A stretch of 64,000 nucleotides of DNA from Frankia sp. R82. GTDB lineage: Bacteria > Actinomycetota > Actinomycetes > Frankiales > Frankiaceae. The stretch lies in NCBI RefSeq assembly GCF_023716925.1, contig NZ_JAMQQG010000003.1, positions 54,088 through 118,087 on the forward strand. The letters are read 5' to 3'. This document shows, piece after piece, positions 8,748 through 17,724 of this stretch. The position numbers were made by a program, and so were the translations under genes. Position 1 is the stretch's first letter; each line of letters begins with the position of its first letter. A model generated the notes under the pieces. The model worked only from the letters and a program-made list of their open reading frames with translations. It made no database searches and was not told the origin of the DNA.

Positions 8748-10190
8748 CTAAAGCTCGAAAGATTCGTGGTGAATCTGATTGTCGGGAACAGCGAGCTGGC
8801 GGAGCACCTCGATGGTTGCGGCGCAGAATCCCGGCGGCCCGCACAGATAGACATCTCGGCGGGCCACGTCGGGAACAAGCGCACGCACGTGGTTCGGACC
8901 CAGCGGCCGGTCGGGGTCGGCTGACTGCCCGCGGGGTCCACTGACCATCCAGGCACGGGCGCCCCGGGCATTGACCAGGGCACGCGTCTCGTCGACAAGG
9001 ACAGCGTCGGAAGGATCGCTGGCCCGGTGGAGCAGCACCACGTCAACGCTCCGTGGCAGTTCCTCGAGCAGCGCGCGGATCGGGGTGATACCAACACCGG
9101 CGCCGATCAGCAGCACCCGGGATCGGGTCCGGGCGTCGGCGGTGAAGATGCCGTACGGACCTTCGAAGATCACCCGGGTGCCGGGGGTCATCCGGGCGAG
9201 TTGTCGGGTGCCGTCACCGACGGCCCTGACCGTGATGCGCAGGACATCCCCGCTCGGCGCGGCGGACAGGGAATAGGGGTGCGCCTGCCACCAGCCCCGT
9301 CGGTGGAGAAAACGCCAGACCAAAAACTGGCCGCCCTGCGCGGGCAGCCTGTCCAGGTGCCGCCCCGTCAGATAGACCGAAGCCACATCGTCGGACTCGG
9401 CGACGACGGACACGACGCGAAGTCGATGGCGCAGGGATCGCGCGAGCGGCAGCCCGATGCGAAACAGCAGCAGGCAGCCGGCGGCGGCAACGAGCTGACC
9501 CTTCCACCACAACGCGATCAGTGGGGAGCCCGCCAGGTCGTGGCCGACCGCGAGCTGATGGCCGAAAGCGAGCAGGATCGCGAGGTAGGTGGTCAGGTGT
9601 ACCGCGTACCAGGTCTCGTACTTCAGCCGCCGGCGCGCGGTCCGCACCGACAGCGTCGCCGTGACGACGACGAGCAGGAACCCGCCTGTCGCGGTCAGAT
9701 ATGTGGTCGCCAGCGTCCAGGACTGGGACAGAAAGCCGCCCACCTGCGCACCGCCGTATCCGGCCGCGAGCAGAAGCGGGTGCGCCAGGACTACCGCGAG
9801 GGTGCTCTGGCCGAGGCCGCGGTGCCAGCGCATCAGCGTGTCCTGGCCGACCGCCCGCTCCAGCGCCGGAATCCGGGCGGCGAGCAGCACCTGGGCGACT
9901 ATCAGAACCTCGGCGAACAGCCCGGCGCCCCGTCCCGCCCAGGTCAGCAGCCCGGCTGCGCCTGGCCCGGCGGTGGCGAGTCCGGCCAGGGCAAGCGCGG
10001 TGACCGCGCCGAGGTTGAGCCCGGCAAGTACGACCAGCACGGCGAAGAGCCCGGGGCGGGCGGGTCGCGCTGGAACCGGTCGTCGGTACGGGGCTGATCT
10101 GCCTGCCCACGGGGCTGATCTGCCTGCCCACGGGGCTGAGATCGGCCGCGTCGAGTGGATGCCGGCGTTGGTCTGCTGCTGCTCGCGCAT
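8748..10190 (-). CDS. Ferric-reductase-like transmembrane flavocytochrome
   Basis: About 480 residues. The N-terminal half has roughly six membrane helices with histidines suited to heme (LMRWHRGLGQ, LAHPLLLAAG, YAVHLTTY, FGHQLAVGH). The C-terminal half is a ferredoxin-reductase module: HPYSLSAAP (FAD), GPYGIFT, GAGVGITPIRALLEEL (NAD ribose) and YLCGPPGF. It should move electrons from cytosolic NAD(P)H across the membrane. The frame extends to GTG 10265, which has an alternative GGAG site. The proline-rich N-terminus contains a 21-bp tandem repeat (10089-10130 plus part of a third unit) encoding a repeated SAPWAGR. Operon with the FMN-binding gene; divergent from a two-component system. Confidence 0.9.
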   Translation of the reverse strand: MREQQQTNAGIHSTRPISAPWAGRSAPWAGRSAPYRRPVPARPARPGLFAVLVVLAGLNLGAVTALALAGLATAGPGAAGLLTWAGRGAGLFAEVLIVAQVLLAARIPALERAVGQDTLMRWHRGLGQSTLAVVLAHPLLLAAGYGGAQVGGFLSQSWTLATTYLTATGGFLLVVVTATLSVRTARRRLKYETWYAVHLTTYLAILLAFGHQLAVGHDLAGSPLIALWWKGQLVAAAGCLLLFRIGLPLARSLRHRLRVVSVVAESDDVASVYLTGRHLDRLPAQGGQFLVWRFLHRRGWWQAHPYSLSAAPSGDVLRITVRAVGDGTRQLARMTPGTRVIFEGPYGIFTADARTRSRVLLIGAGVGITPIRALLEELPRSVDVVLLHRASDPSDAVLVDETRALVNARGARAWMVSGPRGQSADPDRPLGPNHVRALVPDVARRDVYLCGPPGFCAATIEVLRQLAVPDNQIHHESFEL

Positions 10191-10279
10191 CCGCTCGTGC
10201 CCTTCGTCGCTGCGGTCGCACCACACCGGATGTCGGTCCGTTCGGCGTCCGAGGTGTCGCTCCACCGTGACTCCGGCCA

Positions 10280-10308
10280 GGTCAAGGCCGGGTCAAGGCA
10301 GGTCAAGG
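10280..10308. promoter_or_regulatory. Three GGTCAAGG direct repeats, probable response-regulator site
   Basis: GGTCAAGG occurs at 10280-10287, 10291-10298 and 10301-10308, at 11- and 10-base spacing, on the same DNA face. OmpR/PhoB-type regulators bind head-to-tail repeats of about one helical turn. The repeats lie between the reductase operon and the OmpR-type regulator gene, so they could serve both promoters. Confidence 0.55.
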
Positions 10309-10370
10309 ACTTGTCCCGATCCGGCCGGCCGGATCGCACGCGCCCTGCCGACGGATGGGACAGTTGGGCC

Positions 10371-11048
10371 ATGACTGCGGTGCTGCTCGTCGAGGACGAT
10401 CCCTCGATCGCCGAGCCGTTGGCCCGCGCCCTGCGCCGCGAGGGGTATGAGGTGCAGGCCGCCCCGGACGGATCCGCAGGTCTCGCCGCGGGGATGACCG
10501 GTCGGTTCGACCTGGCAATCCTCGACATCGGGCTGCCCCTGATGGACGGCCTCGAGGTATGCCGGCGGCTGCGGGCCCGGTTGCCGACCCTGCAGATCCT
10601 GTTGCTCACCGCCCGTTCGGAAGAGGTGGACTTCGTCGACGGGCTGGACGCGGGTGCCGACGACTACATCGCGAAGCCGTTCCGGCTCGCGGAGCTTCTG
10701 GCCCGGGTGCGGGCCGCCGTGCGGCGGGTGACCCCCGATCGGCACACCGCGGCGGGTGTGCGGGTGGACGTCGCCGCCCGACGGGCATTTCTCACCCGGA
10801 ACGGGATCCAGCAGGAGCTGAACCTGTCCGGCAAGGAATTCGACCTCCTGCGCGTGCTGGTACGGGAGGCCGGGACCGTCATGACCCGGCAGAAGCTGCT
10901 CGCCGAGGTGTGGGAGACCACCTGGATGGGCTCCACCAAGACGCTCGACCAGCACATTTCCTGGCTGCGCCACAAACTGGGCGACGACGCCGCAGACCCG
11001 CGGTACATCACGACGGTCCGTGGCGTTGGCTTCCGGTTCACTCCCTGA
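10371..11048 (+). CDS. OmpR-family two-component response regulator
   Basis: 225-residue regulator. The receiver has acidic residues VEDD near the N-terminus, phospho-acceptor D52 (LAILDIGLPLMDG) and the KPF lysine. The C-terminal winged helix has GKEFDLLRVLVREAG, TLDQHISWLRHKLG and a VRGVGFRF ending. ATG 10371 was used with GGGAC upstream; longer readings are not family-like. The kinase gene follows after 13 bases. It probably controls the divergent flavocytochrome/FMN-binding operon. Confidence 0.95.
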   Translation: MTAVLLVEDDPSIAEPLARALRREGYEVQAAPDGSAGLAAGMTGRFDLAILDIGLPLMDGLEVCRRLRARLPTLQILLLTARSEEVDFVDGLDAGADDYIAKPFRLAELLARVRAAVRRVTPDRHTAAGVRVDVAARRAFLTRNGIQQELNLSGKEFDLLRVLVREAGTVMTRQKLLAEVWETTWMGSTKTLDQHISWLRHKLGDDAADPRYITTVRGVGFRFTP

Positions 11049-11061
11049 GCCGGGCGACCCG

Positions 11062-12309
11062 ATGCAACGCCGACTCCTCGCCTCCACCCTCGCGGTGGTC
11101 GCCGCCGCGGTCCTCACGCTGGCCGCGCCGCTGGCGGTACTCGGCGTCCACCAGGTCCACACCAGCTTCCGCGACAGGCTGCGGGCTCAGGCCGGCGCGG
11201 TCGCCATCGCGGTCGGGGAACAACTCGAGGACCACGAACCCGTCGATCCCGACCGGCTCGCCCGCCTGGTACCCGACAGGCAGGTCCACGCCAGCGTCGG
11301 TGGCCGCACCTACACCGCCGGCCCGCATCCTGTCGGGGCCACCACCTCGGCCAGCGCGAGCGCCGAGCACGGCGTGACCGTGACTGTCTCCTCGTCCGAC
11401 CACGACGAGCACGAACGCGCCCTCATGGTGCTCGGCGTGGTCACGCTTCTCGTCGCAGCGTCGGCCGTCGTCGCCGTCGTTGCCGCCCTCCTGCTGGCGG
11501 CCCAGCTGACCCGTCCGCTGACCGCGCTCGTACGGGCGGCGGACCAGCTCGGTGCGGGGAACTTCGACCTCGACCCTCGACCGTTGGGTCTACCGGAGGC
11601 CGACCGGGTCGCGGCGGTGCTGGCGCACAGCGGCCGGCGGATCGGTGAACTCGTCGATCGTCAGCGGCAGTTCGCACGGGACGCGGCCCATCAGTTGCGC
11701 ACACCGCTGACCGCCATCGGGCTCCGGCTGGAGGGGATCGCCTCGGCAGACGTGCCCGCCGAGACCCGCCGCGACGCCGAATCCGCGCTCGCGCAGGTGG
11801 ACCGGCTCGCCACCGTCGTGACCGTGTTACTCGCCCGGGCACGCGGTGACGCGGCCCGTCCGCGGCCGGTGGATCTCGCTGACCTGTTCGACGAGCTGGC
11901 CCGGCACTGGGGCCCGCTGGCCGACCGGGCGGGGCGCACGCTCGTCATCGAGAGCGCTCCGCTCGTCGGACTCGCCAACCGGGACCATCTCGCCCAGGCG
12001 CTGTCGGTCCTGCTGGAGAACTCCCTGCGTCACGGCGCCGGAACGATCCGACTCACCGTGGTGGCACAGGACGAAGACGCCCTCATCAGTCTCTCCGACG
12101 AAGGCCCGGGAATTCCCGCCGATCGCGTGGCGACGTTGTTCACCCGTACGCCCGGTGGGGAGGGGAACGGCATTGGCCTTTTCCTCGCCCGAGCCCTCGT
12201 GGAAGCCGACGGCGGCGAGATCAGAATGGCCACCGCCCAGCCGCCGCTTTTCACCGTCACCATCCCCGCGCTGGCCCCCGACGGTGCTCCGGCAGTCACG
12301 ACTCCCTGA
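11062..12309 (+). CDS. Two-component sensor histidine kinase
   Basis: 415-residue membrane kinase. TM1 (~residues 6-28) is followed by a short extracytoplasmic region, TM2 (~120-150) and a HAMP linker. The H-box FARDAAHQLRTPLTAIGLRL carries H210, the N-box is LLENSLRHGAG, and the G1 box is DEGPGIP with GNGIGLFLA as G2. An earlier GTG at 11020 would overlap the regulator; ATG 11062 is preferred. The small sensor domain gives no ligand clue. Its partner is the preceding OmpR-type regulator. Confidence 0.94.
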   Translation: MQRRLLASTLAVVAAAVLTLAAPLAVLGVHQVHTSFRDRLRAQAGAVAIAVGEQLEDHEPVDPDRLARLVPDRQVHASVGGRTYTAGPHPVGATTSASASAEHGVTVTVSSSDHDEHERALMVLGVVTLLVAASAVVAVVAALLLAAQLTRPLTALVRAADQLGAGNFDLDPRPLGLPEADRVAAVLAHSGRRIGELVDRQRQFARDAAHQLRTPLTAIGLRLEGIASADVPAETRRDAESALAQVDRLATVVTVLLARARGDAARPRPVDLADLFDELARHWGPLADRAGRTLVIESAPLVGLANRDHLAQALSVLLENSLRHGAGTIRLTVVAQDEDALISLSDEGPGIPADRVATLFTRTPGGEGNGIGLFLARALVEADGGEIRMATAQPPLFTVTIPALAPDGAPAVTTP

Positions 12310-12352
12310 GCCTCAGAAGCTGCTGGGATGCCGGGTCCGAGCCATGAGATGG

Positions 12353-12790
12353 TCAAGAACGTTCCGGACCGAACTCGCACTGATCTGCCGCTGCTGCTCT
12401 GGGCTGTTCCGGCGCAGGGGACAGGTGGGCCGCGATGATCTGCCAGCGGCCGTTGTCGTGGACCCAGGTGCGGGTGTAGTCCATGACGACGGAGACGGGT
12501 TCTCCGCTGATGCGGGCGGTGATCGCGGCGCGGACGAAGGTGACTCCGGTCGCACCGTGGAGCAGGCAGTGCCGGCGCAGCTCGGTGTACGAGGTCACGG
12601 CGAAGGCACCCGATGCATAGCCCGCGACGTCCTCGGCCTTGCCGTGGAGCAGGCCGTCGTGCCCGCGGGCGACGAGGTCGTCGTGCAGCACGCCGGTGAG
12701 CCCCACGGCGTCGTTGGCGGCCACCACGGACTGCAGCAAATCCTCGGCCCGCTCAAGACCGACGAGATCCGCAGGCTGTGCCATCGTCAT
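12353..12790 (-). CDS. SnoaL/NTF2-like fold protein
   Basis: 145-residue cone-fold protein of the nuclear-transport-factor-2/DUF4440 type: a helical N-terminus (AEDLLQSVVAANDAVGLTGVL), then strands ending YTRTWVHDNGRWQIIAAHLSP. ATG 12790 was chosen because GGAAGA lies 7 bases upstream; ATG 12808 is an alternative. Members range from ketosteroid isomerases to polyketide cyclases to non-enzymatic proteins, and no catalytic residues allow a choice. Convergent with the histidine kinase. Confidence 0.75.
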   Translation of the reverse strand: MTMAQPADLVGLERAEDLLQSVVAANDAVGLTGVLHDDLVARGHDGLLHGKAEDVAGYASGAFAVTSYTELRRHCLLHGATGVTFVRAAITARISGEPVSVVMDYTRTWVHDNGRWQIIAAHLSPAPEQPRAAAADQCEFGPERS

Positions 12791-12969
12791 GAGCTGATTC
12801 TTCCGCATCGGCGAAACACCAGACCGCCACGGTCGACGCCCACCCGGGAATCCGTGAGCTGACCGAGGTCGCAGTTCGCAGGTACGTCGGCAATCTGGGA
12901 GGTGTCGAGAACGACGACCGCCCCGCGTGGGCCAGAGCGGGCACGACGCCCCAACCACCTCCTTGCGTC

Positions 12970-12988
12970 ATAGCTAAGCCTTACCTAA
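12970..12988 (+). promoter_or_regulatory. IdeR/DmdR-like iron box upstream of ZIP transporter
   Basis: The 19 bases at 12970-12988 match the actinobacterial IdeR/DmdR consensus TTAGGTTAGSCTAACCTAA at about 15 of 19 positions. They lie ~40 bases before the ZIP transporter start. Repression of a metal importer by an iron-loaded regulator would fit. The consensus is recalled knowledge and binding is inference. Confidence 0.55.
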
Positions 12989-13025
12989 GGTTAGGGGGAT
13001 GTGGCGGACTTGACGGGGAGACAAC

Positions 13026-13907
13026 GTGAGCGAGACGCGGACGCTGGTACTGGGGTTCATCGCGGGGGTAACGATCCTGCTTGGGCTCCCCCTTGGGCGG
13101 CTACGTCGCCCGATGCCAGGAGTACGGCAGTTCCTGAACGCGACCGCCATCGGTATCCTGATCTTCCTTGTCTGGGACGTGCTCGCGCACGCCTGGGAAC
13201 CCCTCGACGCCGCGTTGGGCAGGGTCCACGACCACAGCGGCGGCCTCGGCCCCGTCTTCGGCTACGGCACGCTGTTCCTCGGCGGCCTGTCCGTCGGACT
13301 GCTCAGCCTCCTCGGCTACGAACGCATCCTCATGCGCCGGCCCACCCCGCCACAGCCGGCGCCGGGCGCCGGAACGCGTTTCGGGCCCGGTGCCATGGCC
13401 GCCGACGAACTGGCCGCACTTGCGCCACCACCCATCACCACGGGCCGCTCATCCGCCCGGCAGCTCGCGCTGACCATCGCCGTCGGGATCGGTCTGCACA
13501 ACTTCGGCGAAGGACTGGCCATCGGAGGCAGCGCCGGCCGCGGCGAGATCGAGTTGGCGACCCTCCTCGTGATCGGCTTCGCCCTGCACAACGCCACCGA
13601 AGGATTCGGGATCGTCGCCCCGCTCGCCGCCGACGCCGACCGGCCAAGCTGGGGCTTCCTCCTGCTCACCGGGCTCATCGGCGGCGGACCCACCCTCATC
13701 GGCACCGCGATCGGCCGACAGTTCACCAGCGACCCACTCAGCGTGATCTTCCTGTCCCTCGCCGCCGGTTCCATCCTCTACGTCGTCATCCAACTCATCG
13801 GCGTCGCCTCCCGCGCCGGCCGCCGTGAGCTGCTCTACCTCGGAGTGCTGGCCGGCCTCGCCGCCGGATTCATCACCGACGCCATCGTCACCGCCGGCGG
13901 CGCGTAG
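13026..13907 (+). CDS. ZIP-family metal transporter
   Basis: 293-residue membrane protein with about eight helices. The two metal-binding helices are visible: GLHNFGEGLAIGG (HNxxEG, TM4) and ALHNATEGFGI (HxxxEG, TM5). The cytoplasmic loop before TM4 is proline- and alanine-rich rather than histidine-rich. GTG 13026 follows GGGGAGACAAC. Predicted substrate is a divalent metal (Zn2+, Fe2+ or Mn2+); the iron box upstream favours iron or iron-linked control. Confidence 0.9.
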   Translation: MSETRTLVLGFIAGVTILLGLPLGRLRRPMPGVRQFLNATAIGILIFLVWDVLAHAWEPLDAALGRVHDHSGGLGPVFGYGTLFLGGLSVGLLSLLGYERILMRRPTPPQPAPGAGTRFGPGAMAADELAALAPPPITTGRSSARQLALTIAVGIGLHNFGEGLAIGGSAGRGEIELATLLVIGFALHNATEGFGIVAPLAADADRPSWGFLLLTGLIGGGPTLIGTAIGRQFTSDPLSVIFLSLAAGSILYVVIQLIGVASRAGRRELLYLGVLAGLAAGFITDAIVTAGGA

Positions 13908-14052
13908 GACGCGGGCCGGTCAGTCCGCAATACGTGACGGTTGTGTTTCTGTACAGCTGGATGACCTGCTCTGGCCAGGTTGTATTGCTGCACAGCAGCT
14001 ACGTTTCCCGGTTGGGTCCGACGGGGGTCGGACAGAGGGGACCTACCTGCAG

Positions 14053-15240
14053 ATGCGTAGATCACTGTTCGCCGTGGGGGCCGCCGCCGCGCTCGCGGCG
14101 TTCACCGCACTTCCTGCCGTGGCCGGTCCGCCGGCCGATCCGGGTGCGCTCACGCTCGCCGTGTACGGCGATGCGCCGTATGGCACCACGCCGACGGACA
14201 ACTCCGAGTTCCTCGCCACACCGGCGTTCATCAACTCGATCAACTCCGACCCGGCCGTCGACGTGGCCGTGCACGTCGGGGACATCCACTCGGGCAAGCA
14301 GTACTGCACCGCCCAGTACGACCAGTCGATCGCACAGCTCTGGCAGCAGTACAGGGTGCCGCTGGTCTACACCCCGGGCGACAACGAATGGACCGACTGC
14401 CACAAGGCGGCTCAGGGCGGCGGCACCTACGACCCGACCACCGGGAAGATCAAGTATGTGACCGACCCGGCCACCGGCCAACCGGTCGACTACGCCGGCG
14501 GCGACCCGATCGCCAACCTCGCGCTCGTGCGCTCGCTGTTCTTCCCGAAGGCCGGGCAGACTCTCGGCAGCGGCAAGCTGCCCGTCCAGTCGCAGGCCAA
14601 GGAGTACGACCGGGCGTTCCCGTCGGACGCGCAGTACGTCGAGAACGTCATCTTCGAGCGGAAGGGCACGCTGTTCGTCACGCTGAACGTGCCGGGCGGC
14701 TCGAACAACGACACCGACATCTGGTACGGCGCGCCGACGACGAGCACCGCGCAGGCCCGGGAGGCCTCGGAACGCACCGGTGCCGACCTGCGTTGGCTCG
14801 ACCACGCGTTCGCCCAGGCCCGCCAGAACGGCGACACCTCGGTCGTCATCTCCACGCAGGCCGACATGTGGGACGTCGACGGCAAGACCCCGGCACACCT
14901 GACCAACTACGAGCCGCTGGTCTCCAGCATCGCGTCGCACACGACCGCGTTCGGCAAGCCCGTTCTGCTGTTCAACGGTGACTCGCACACGTACCGGTCG
15001 GACAACCCGCTCTCGCCGACCGCCCCGTGTGTCACCGAGTCCGCTGCCGGCGAGGTCAGCTGTGCGAACGAGTCCTCCGCACACCCCGGGTACGACGTGA
15101 AGAACTTCCACCGGGTCGTCGTGCACGGCAGTACGTTCCCACTCGAATGGCTCAAGCTGACCGTGAAGCCCAGCGCGGACTACCCGGCGGGCGCCAACGC
15201 GTTCGGCCCGTTCACCTGGCAGCGCCAGCCGCAGGCCTGA
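14053..15240 (+). CDS. Secreted calcineurin-like metallophosphoesterase
   Basis: 395-residue exported protein. A signal peptide (MRRSLFAVGAAAALAAFTAL, cleavage after PAVAG) is followed by YGDAPYG, GDIHSG, GDNEWTDCHK and GDSHTY, the spaced Asp/Asn/His metal ligands of the calcineurin-like fold. ATG 14053 puts the signal peptide at the N-terminus; longer readings have none. Substrate unknown (phosphate esters or nucleotides). Followed by a strong hairpin terminator. Confidence 0.88.
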   Translation: MRRSLFAVGAAAALAAFTALPAVAGPPADPGALTLAVYGDAPYGTTPTDNSEFLATPAFINSINSDPAVDVAVHVGDIHSGKQYCTAQYDQSIAQLWQQYRVPLVYTPGDNEWTDCHKAAQGGGTYDPTTGKIKYVTDPATGQPVDYAGGDPIANLALVRSLFFPKAGQTLGSGKLPVQSQAKEYDRAFPSDAQYVENVIFERKGTLFVTLNVPGGSNNDTDIWYGAPTTSTAQAREASERTGADLRWLDHAFAQARQNGDTSVVISTQADMWDVDGKTPAHLTNYEPLVSSIASHTTAFGKPVLLFNGDSHTYRSDNPLSPTAPCVTESAAGEVSCANESSAHPGYDVKNFHRVVVHGSTFPLEWLKLTVKPSADYPAGANAFGPFTWQRQPQA

Positions 15241-15250
15241 CACCCCCGGC

Positions 15251-15279
15251 GGGGCCGGTGGCCACCCGCCACCGGCCCC
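15251..15279 (+). terminator. 12-bp hairpin terminator after metallophosphoesterase
   Basis: GGGGCCGGTGGC (15251-15262) pairs perfectly with 15268-15279 over a 5-base loop, 11 bases after the stop codon. No T-run follows, as is common in high-GC actinomycetes. It could act for both convergent genes. Confidence 0.7.
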
Positions 15280-15390
15280 GACCGAAACGACCGAAACGGT
15301 CGAGGCGACTGGTTGCGATCGGTCAGGCAGCCGCAGCCCAGTGACGCGTCGCCGCCTGCTTTGCTTCCGTCTCCATTGCCGCGAGAACCG

Positions 15391-16671
15391 TCAGGCCAGG
15401 CCCAGTGTGTGCGCCAGGAACGGATTGCGGAAGGTACCGGTGGGGTCGTGGCTCCCGGCCAGCTGAAGGAAGTCGGTGGCGCGGGGGTAGCTGGCGCGGA
15501 TGGTCCGCGCGGGCAGGGCGAAGATCTTTCCCCAGTGCGGCCGGGGGTCGAAGGGCGCGAGCTGGCGCTCGACCGCGGCCACCGCGCGGGCGACGACGGC
15601 CTCGTCCGGCAGCCAGGTGAAATGCAGGCTTGTGGCGTCGCGGCGATAGGCGGGGCTGAGCCACAGGTCGTCGGCGGCGATCGTGCGCAGCTCGCTGATC
15701 TGCAGGGCCGGGCGGATCTCGTCGCCGATCCGATGGATCGCCGCGATCGCAGCGTCGGCGTGGTCACGGGAGACGAAGTACTCCGACTGCAGCTCGTTGC
15801 CGGCGCTGGGCGTGAAGCCCGACCGGAAATGCGGCAGCCGGTCGTGCCAGGGACCGGGGATCCCGAGCTGTCGGGTCGTGTGCACCGGGTCGAGGCCGGG
15901 TATCGGGTGCGCCGGGTGACTCACCGCTCGGGCGCCGAACATCTCCATCGGTACCGGATCAGCCTCGCCGGCCTTCTCGACGACGCGCCGTTTGGCCCAC
16001 AGCCGGGACGATTCGGAGCTCCAGTCCGTGAGGACGCTGACGCTGTAGGCGGCCGCGAAGATCTCCTCGACGTGGTCGAGCAGGGCTGCTCGGGTCAGAC
16101 CCTGGTAGACGTCCTGACGGACCTGGAAGGTCGGCACGATGGCGAGCGTCACCGCCACGACCACCCCCAGCGCGCCGAGCGCGACTACCTGACCGGCGAA
16201 GTCCGGGTCCACGCCCCGGCGGACCGTGCGCAGGTCGCCGGTCGCGGTGACCAGCTCGAGGGCGGTGACGGAGGTGGCCAGGTTGCCGTTGTGATCACCG
16301 GAGCCGTGTGTCGCGGTCGCGCACGCCCCGGCGACGGAGATGTGCGGCAGCGAGCCGAGGTTGGGCAGCGCGAAGCCCTGGGCGTGCAGCTCACGGGCGA
16401 GGGTGGCATAGCGGGTTCCGGCGCTCACGGTCACCTCGCGCGCGGCGGGGTCGATCCGGATCAGCCTGGGCAGCCGAGCCGTTGAGATCAACGTGCCGGT
16501 CGTGTCCGCGATCGTGTTGAAGGAATGGCGGGTACCGACCGGCCGCGCCCGCTCGCAGCCGGCAACGATGCTCTGGAGCTCCTCGATGGACGTGGGTGCG
16601 ACGCGCCGACCCGCCCCGAAAACCACGTTCCCGGCCCAGTTGGCCCTTTCCAAGCCCTCAGCGTCCGGCAT
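15391..16671 (-). CDS. Alditol oxidase-like FAD-linked oxidase
   Basis: 426-residue flavoprotein of the VAO/PCMH fold that closely follows Streptomyces alditol oxidase (AldO) along its length. Landmarks are NWAGN at the N-terminus, VGTRHSFN with H49 as the covalent FAD histidine, LPHISVAGACATATHGSG, the FRSGFTPSAGNELQSEYF stretch, the active-site E-L-R-T, HFTW and RPHWGKIF. The family oxidises polyols such as xylitol or sorbitol at C1 with O2, giving H2O2. ATG 16671 has GAGGAGAGG upstream. Confidence 0.9.
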   Translation of the reverse strand: MPDAEGLERANWAGNVVFGAGRRVAPTSIEELQSIVAGCERARPVGTRHSFNTIADTTGTLISTARLPRLIRIDPAAREVTVSAGTRYATLARELHAQGFALPNLGSLPHISVAGACATATHGSGDHNGNLATSVTALELVTATGDLRTVRRGVDPDFAGQVVALGALGVVVAVTLAIVPTFQVRQDVYQGLTRAALLDHVEEIFAAAYSVSVLTDWSSESSRLWAKRRVVEKAGEADPVPMEMFGARAVSHPAHPIPGLDPVHTTRQLGIPGPWHDRLPHFRSGFTPSAGNELQSEYFVSRDHADAAIAAIHRIGDEIRPALQISELRTIAADDLWLSPAYRRDATSLHFTWLPDEAVVARAVAAVERQLAPFDPRPHWGKIFALPARTIRASYPRATDFLQLAGSHDPTGTFRNPFLAHTLGLA

Positions 16672-16920
16672 GCTGCCTCTCCTCGGCGTACCGGTCCCGT
16701 GTGTCGGCTGGGACGTGGCCTCGCCGCGACGAAATCCAGGATTGTCGCATCCACCGGGATTTTTGCATCCAGCTGAGACATGCTCGTGGTTCCCTGGCTC
16801 GAACGTCCACGGTCAGGCCAGCGGCCCGAGCCTGTTCCCGGGAGGACTCGCCAGGTCGTTCCCGCCGCTGCGGGGAATCCGTCGAGGTCGGCGGGGTCTG
16901 CATATCCGGCCTGGGCAGGC

Positions 16921-17700
16921 CTATGCGGTCGGGCCACCGACGAGGACGGACCAGCCGGCGTCGACCCGCAGGACCGAGCCGGTCGCCGGGCGGAGGGCCA
17001 GGTCGAGCGCGAGACCCACCGCGACCGCGACATCCGTCGGTTCGAGCACTCGGTGCAGCACGGAGTTCTCGGCCAGAATTTTCTCCCGCGCAGGGTCCAG
17101 AACGGCCGCGGTCGCCTCGGTGCGCACAGCACCGGGCGCGACGGTCAGGACACTGATTCCATCCCGGGCGGTCTCTGCCGCGACGTGCCGGGCGAAGGTC
17201 GCGAGCGCCGCCTTGGCGGTGCCGTGGGCGAGCCGGCCGCCGCCCACGTAGTCGGCGACGGTGCTGCCGAGGAAGACCAGCCGGCCCGCCCCCTGCGACC
17301 GCATGGCCGCGACGGCTTGCTGGGTGATGTGGAACGCGCCGGCCAGTTCGTTGGTGACCTTCGCCGCGAACGCCGGCCAGCTCAGCTCAGCCAGCGGCGC
17401 GAACGGCGGCGGAGCGGTGTTCGCGTTCACCACGAGCGCATCGATCCGACCCCGGTCAGCCACCACCGCCTCGATCATCTCCGCGACCGCGTCGGCGTCG
17501 GTGACGTCGGCGGCCAGCGCCGTGGCACTCCCGCCCGCTTGCCTGATCTCGGCAACCACACCGGCCGCCGCGGCGGAGTCCCGCCGGTAGTTCACGATCA
17601 CGTGATAGCCGCGACGGGCCAGCTCAGGGGCGATTGCCGCGCCGATGCCCCGGCTCGCACCGGTAACAATGGCTGTGGGAATGGCTGTGGGAGTCGTCAT
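16921..17700 (-). CDS. SDR family oxidoreductase with His in place of catalytic Tyr
   Basis: 259-residue classical SDR by length and fold: TGASRGIG at 13-20, the catalytic serine in LGSTVAD (S146), and a C-terminal G-V-L-R-V-D-A-G-W. The expected YxxxK is H159-G-T-A-K163, and the NNAG motif reads VVNAN. Most SDRs lose activity without the tyrosine, so it may use a different mechanism or be non-catalytic. The promoter contains two near-identical 16-base repeats. It lies upstream of, and divergent to, a BBE-type flavoprotein. Confidence 0.86.
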   Translation of the reverse strand: MTTPTAIPTAIVTGASRGIGAAIAPELARRGYHVIVNYRRDSAAAAGVVAEIRQAGGSATALAADVTDADAVAEMIEAVVADRGRIDALVVNANTAPPPFAPLAELSWPAFAAKVTNELAGAFHITQQAVAAMRSQGAGRLVFLGSTVADYVGGGRLAHGTAKAALATFARHVAAETARDGISVLTVAPGAVRTEATAAVLDPAREKILAENSVLHRVLEPTDVAVAVGLALDLALRPATGSVLRVDAGWSVLVGGPTA

Positions 17701-17724
17701 CGTCTCGCCCTGCCACCTCTTTCG

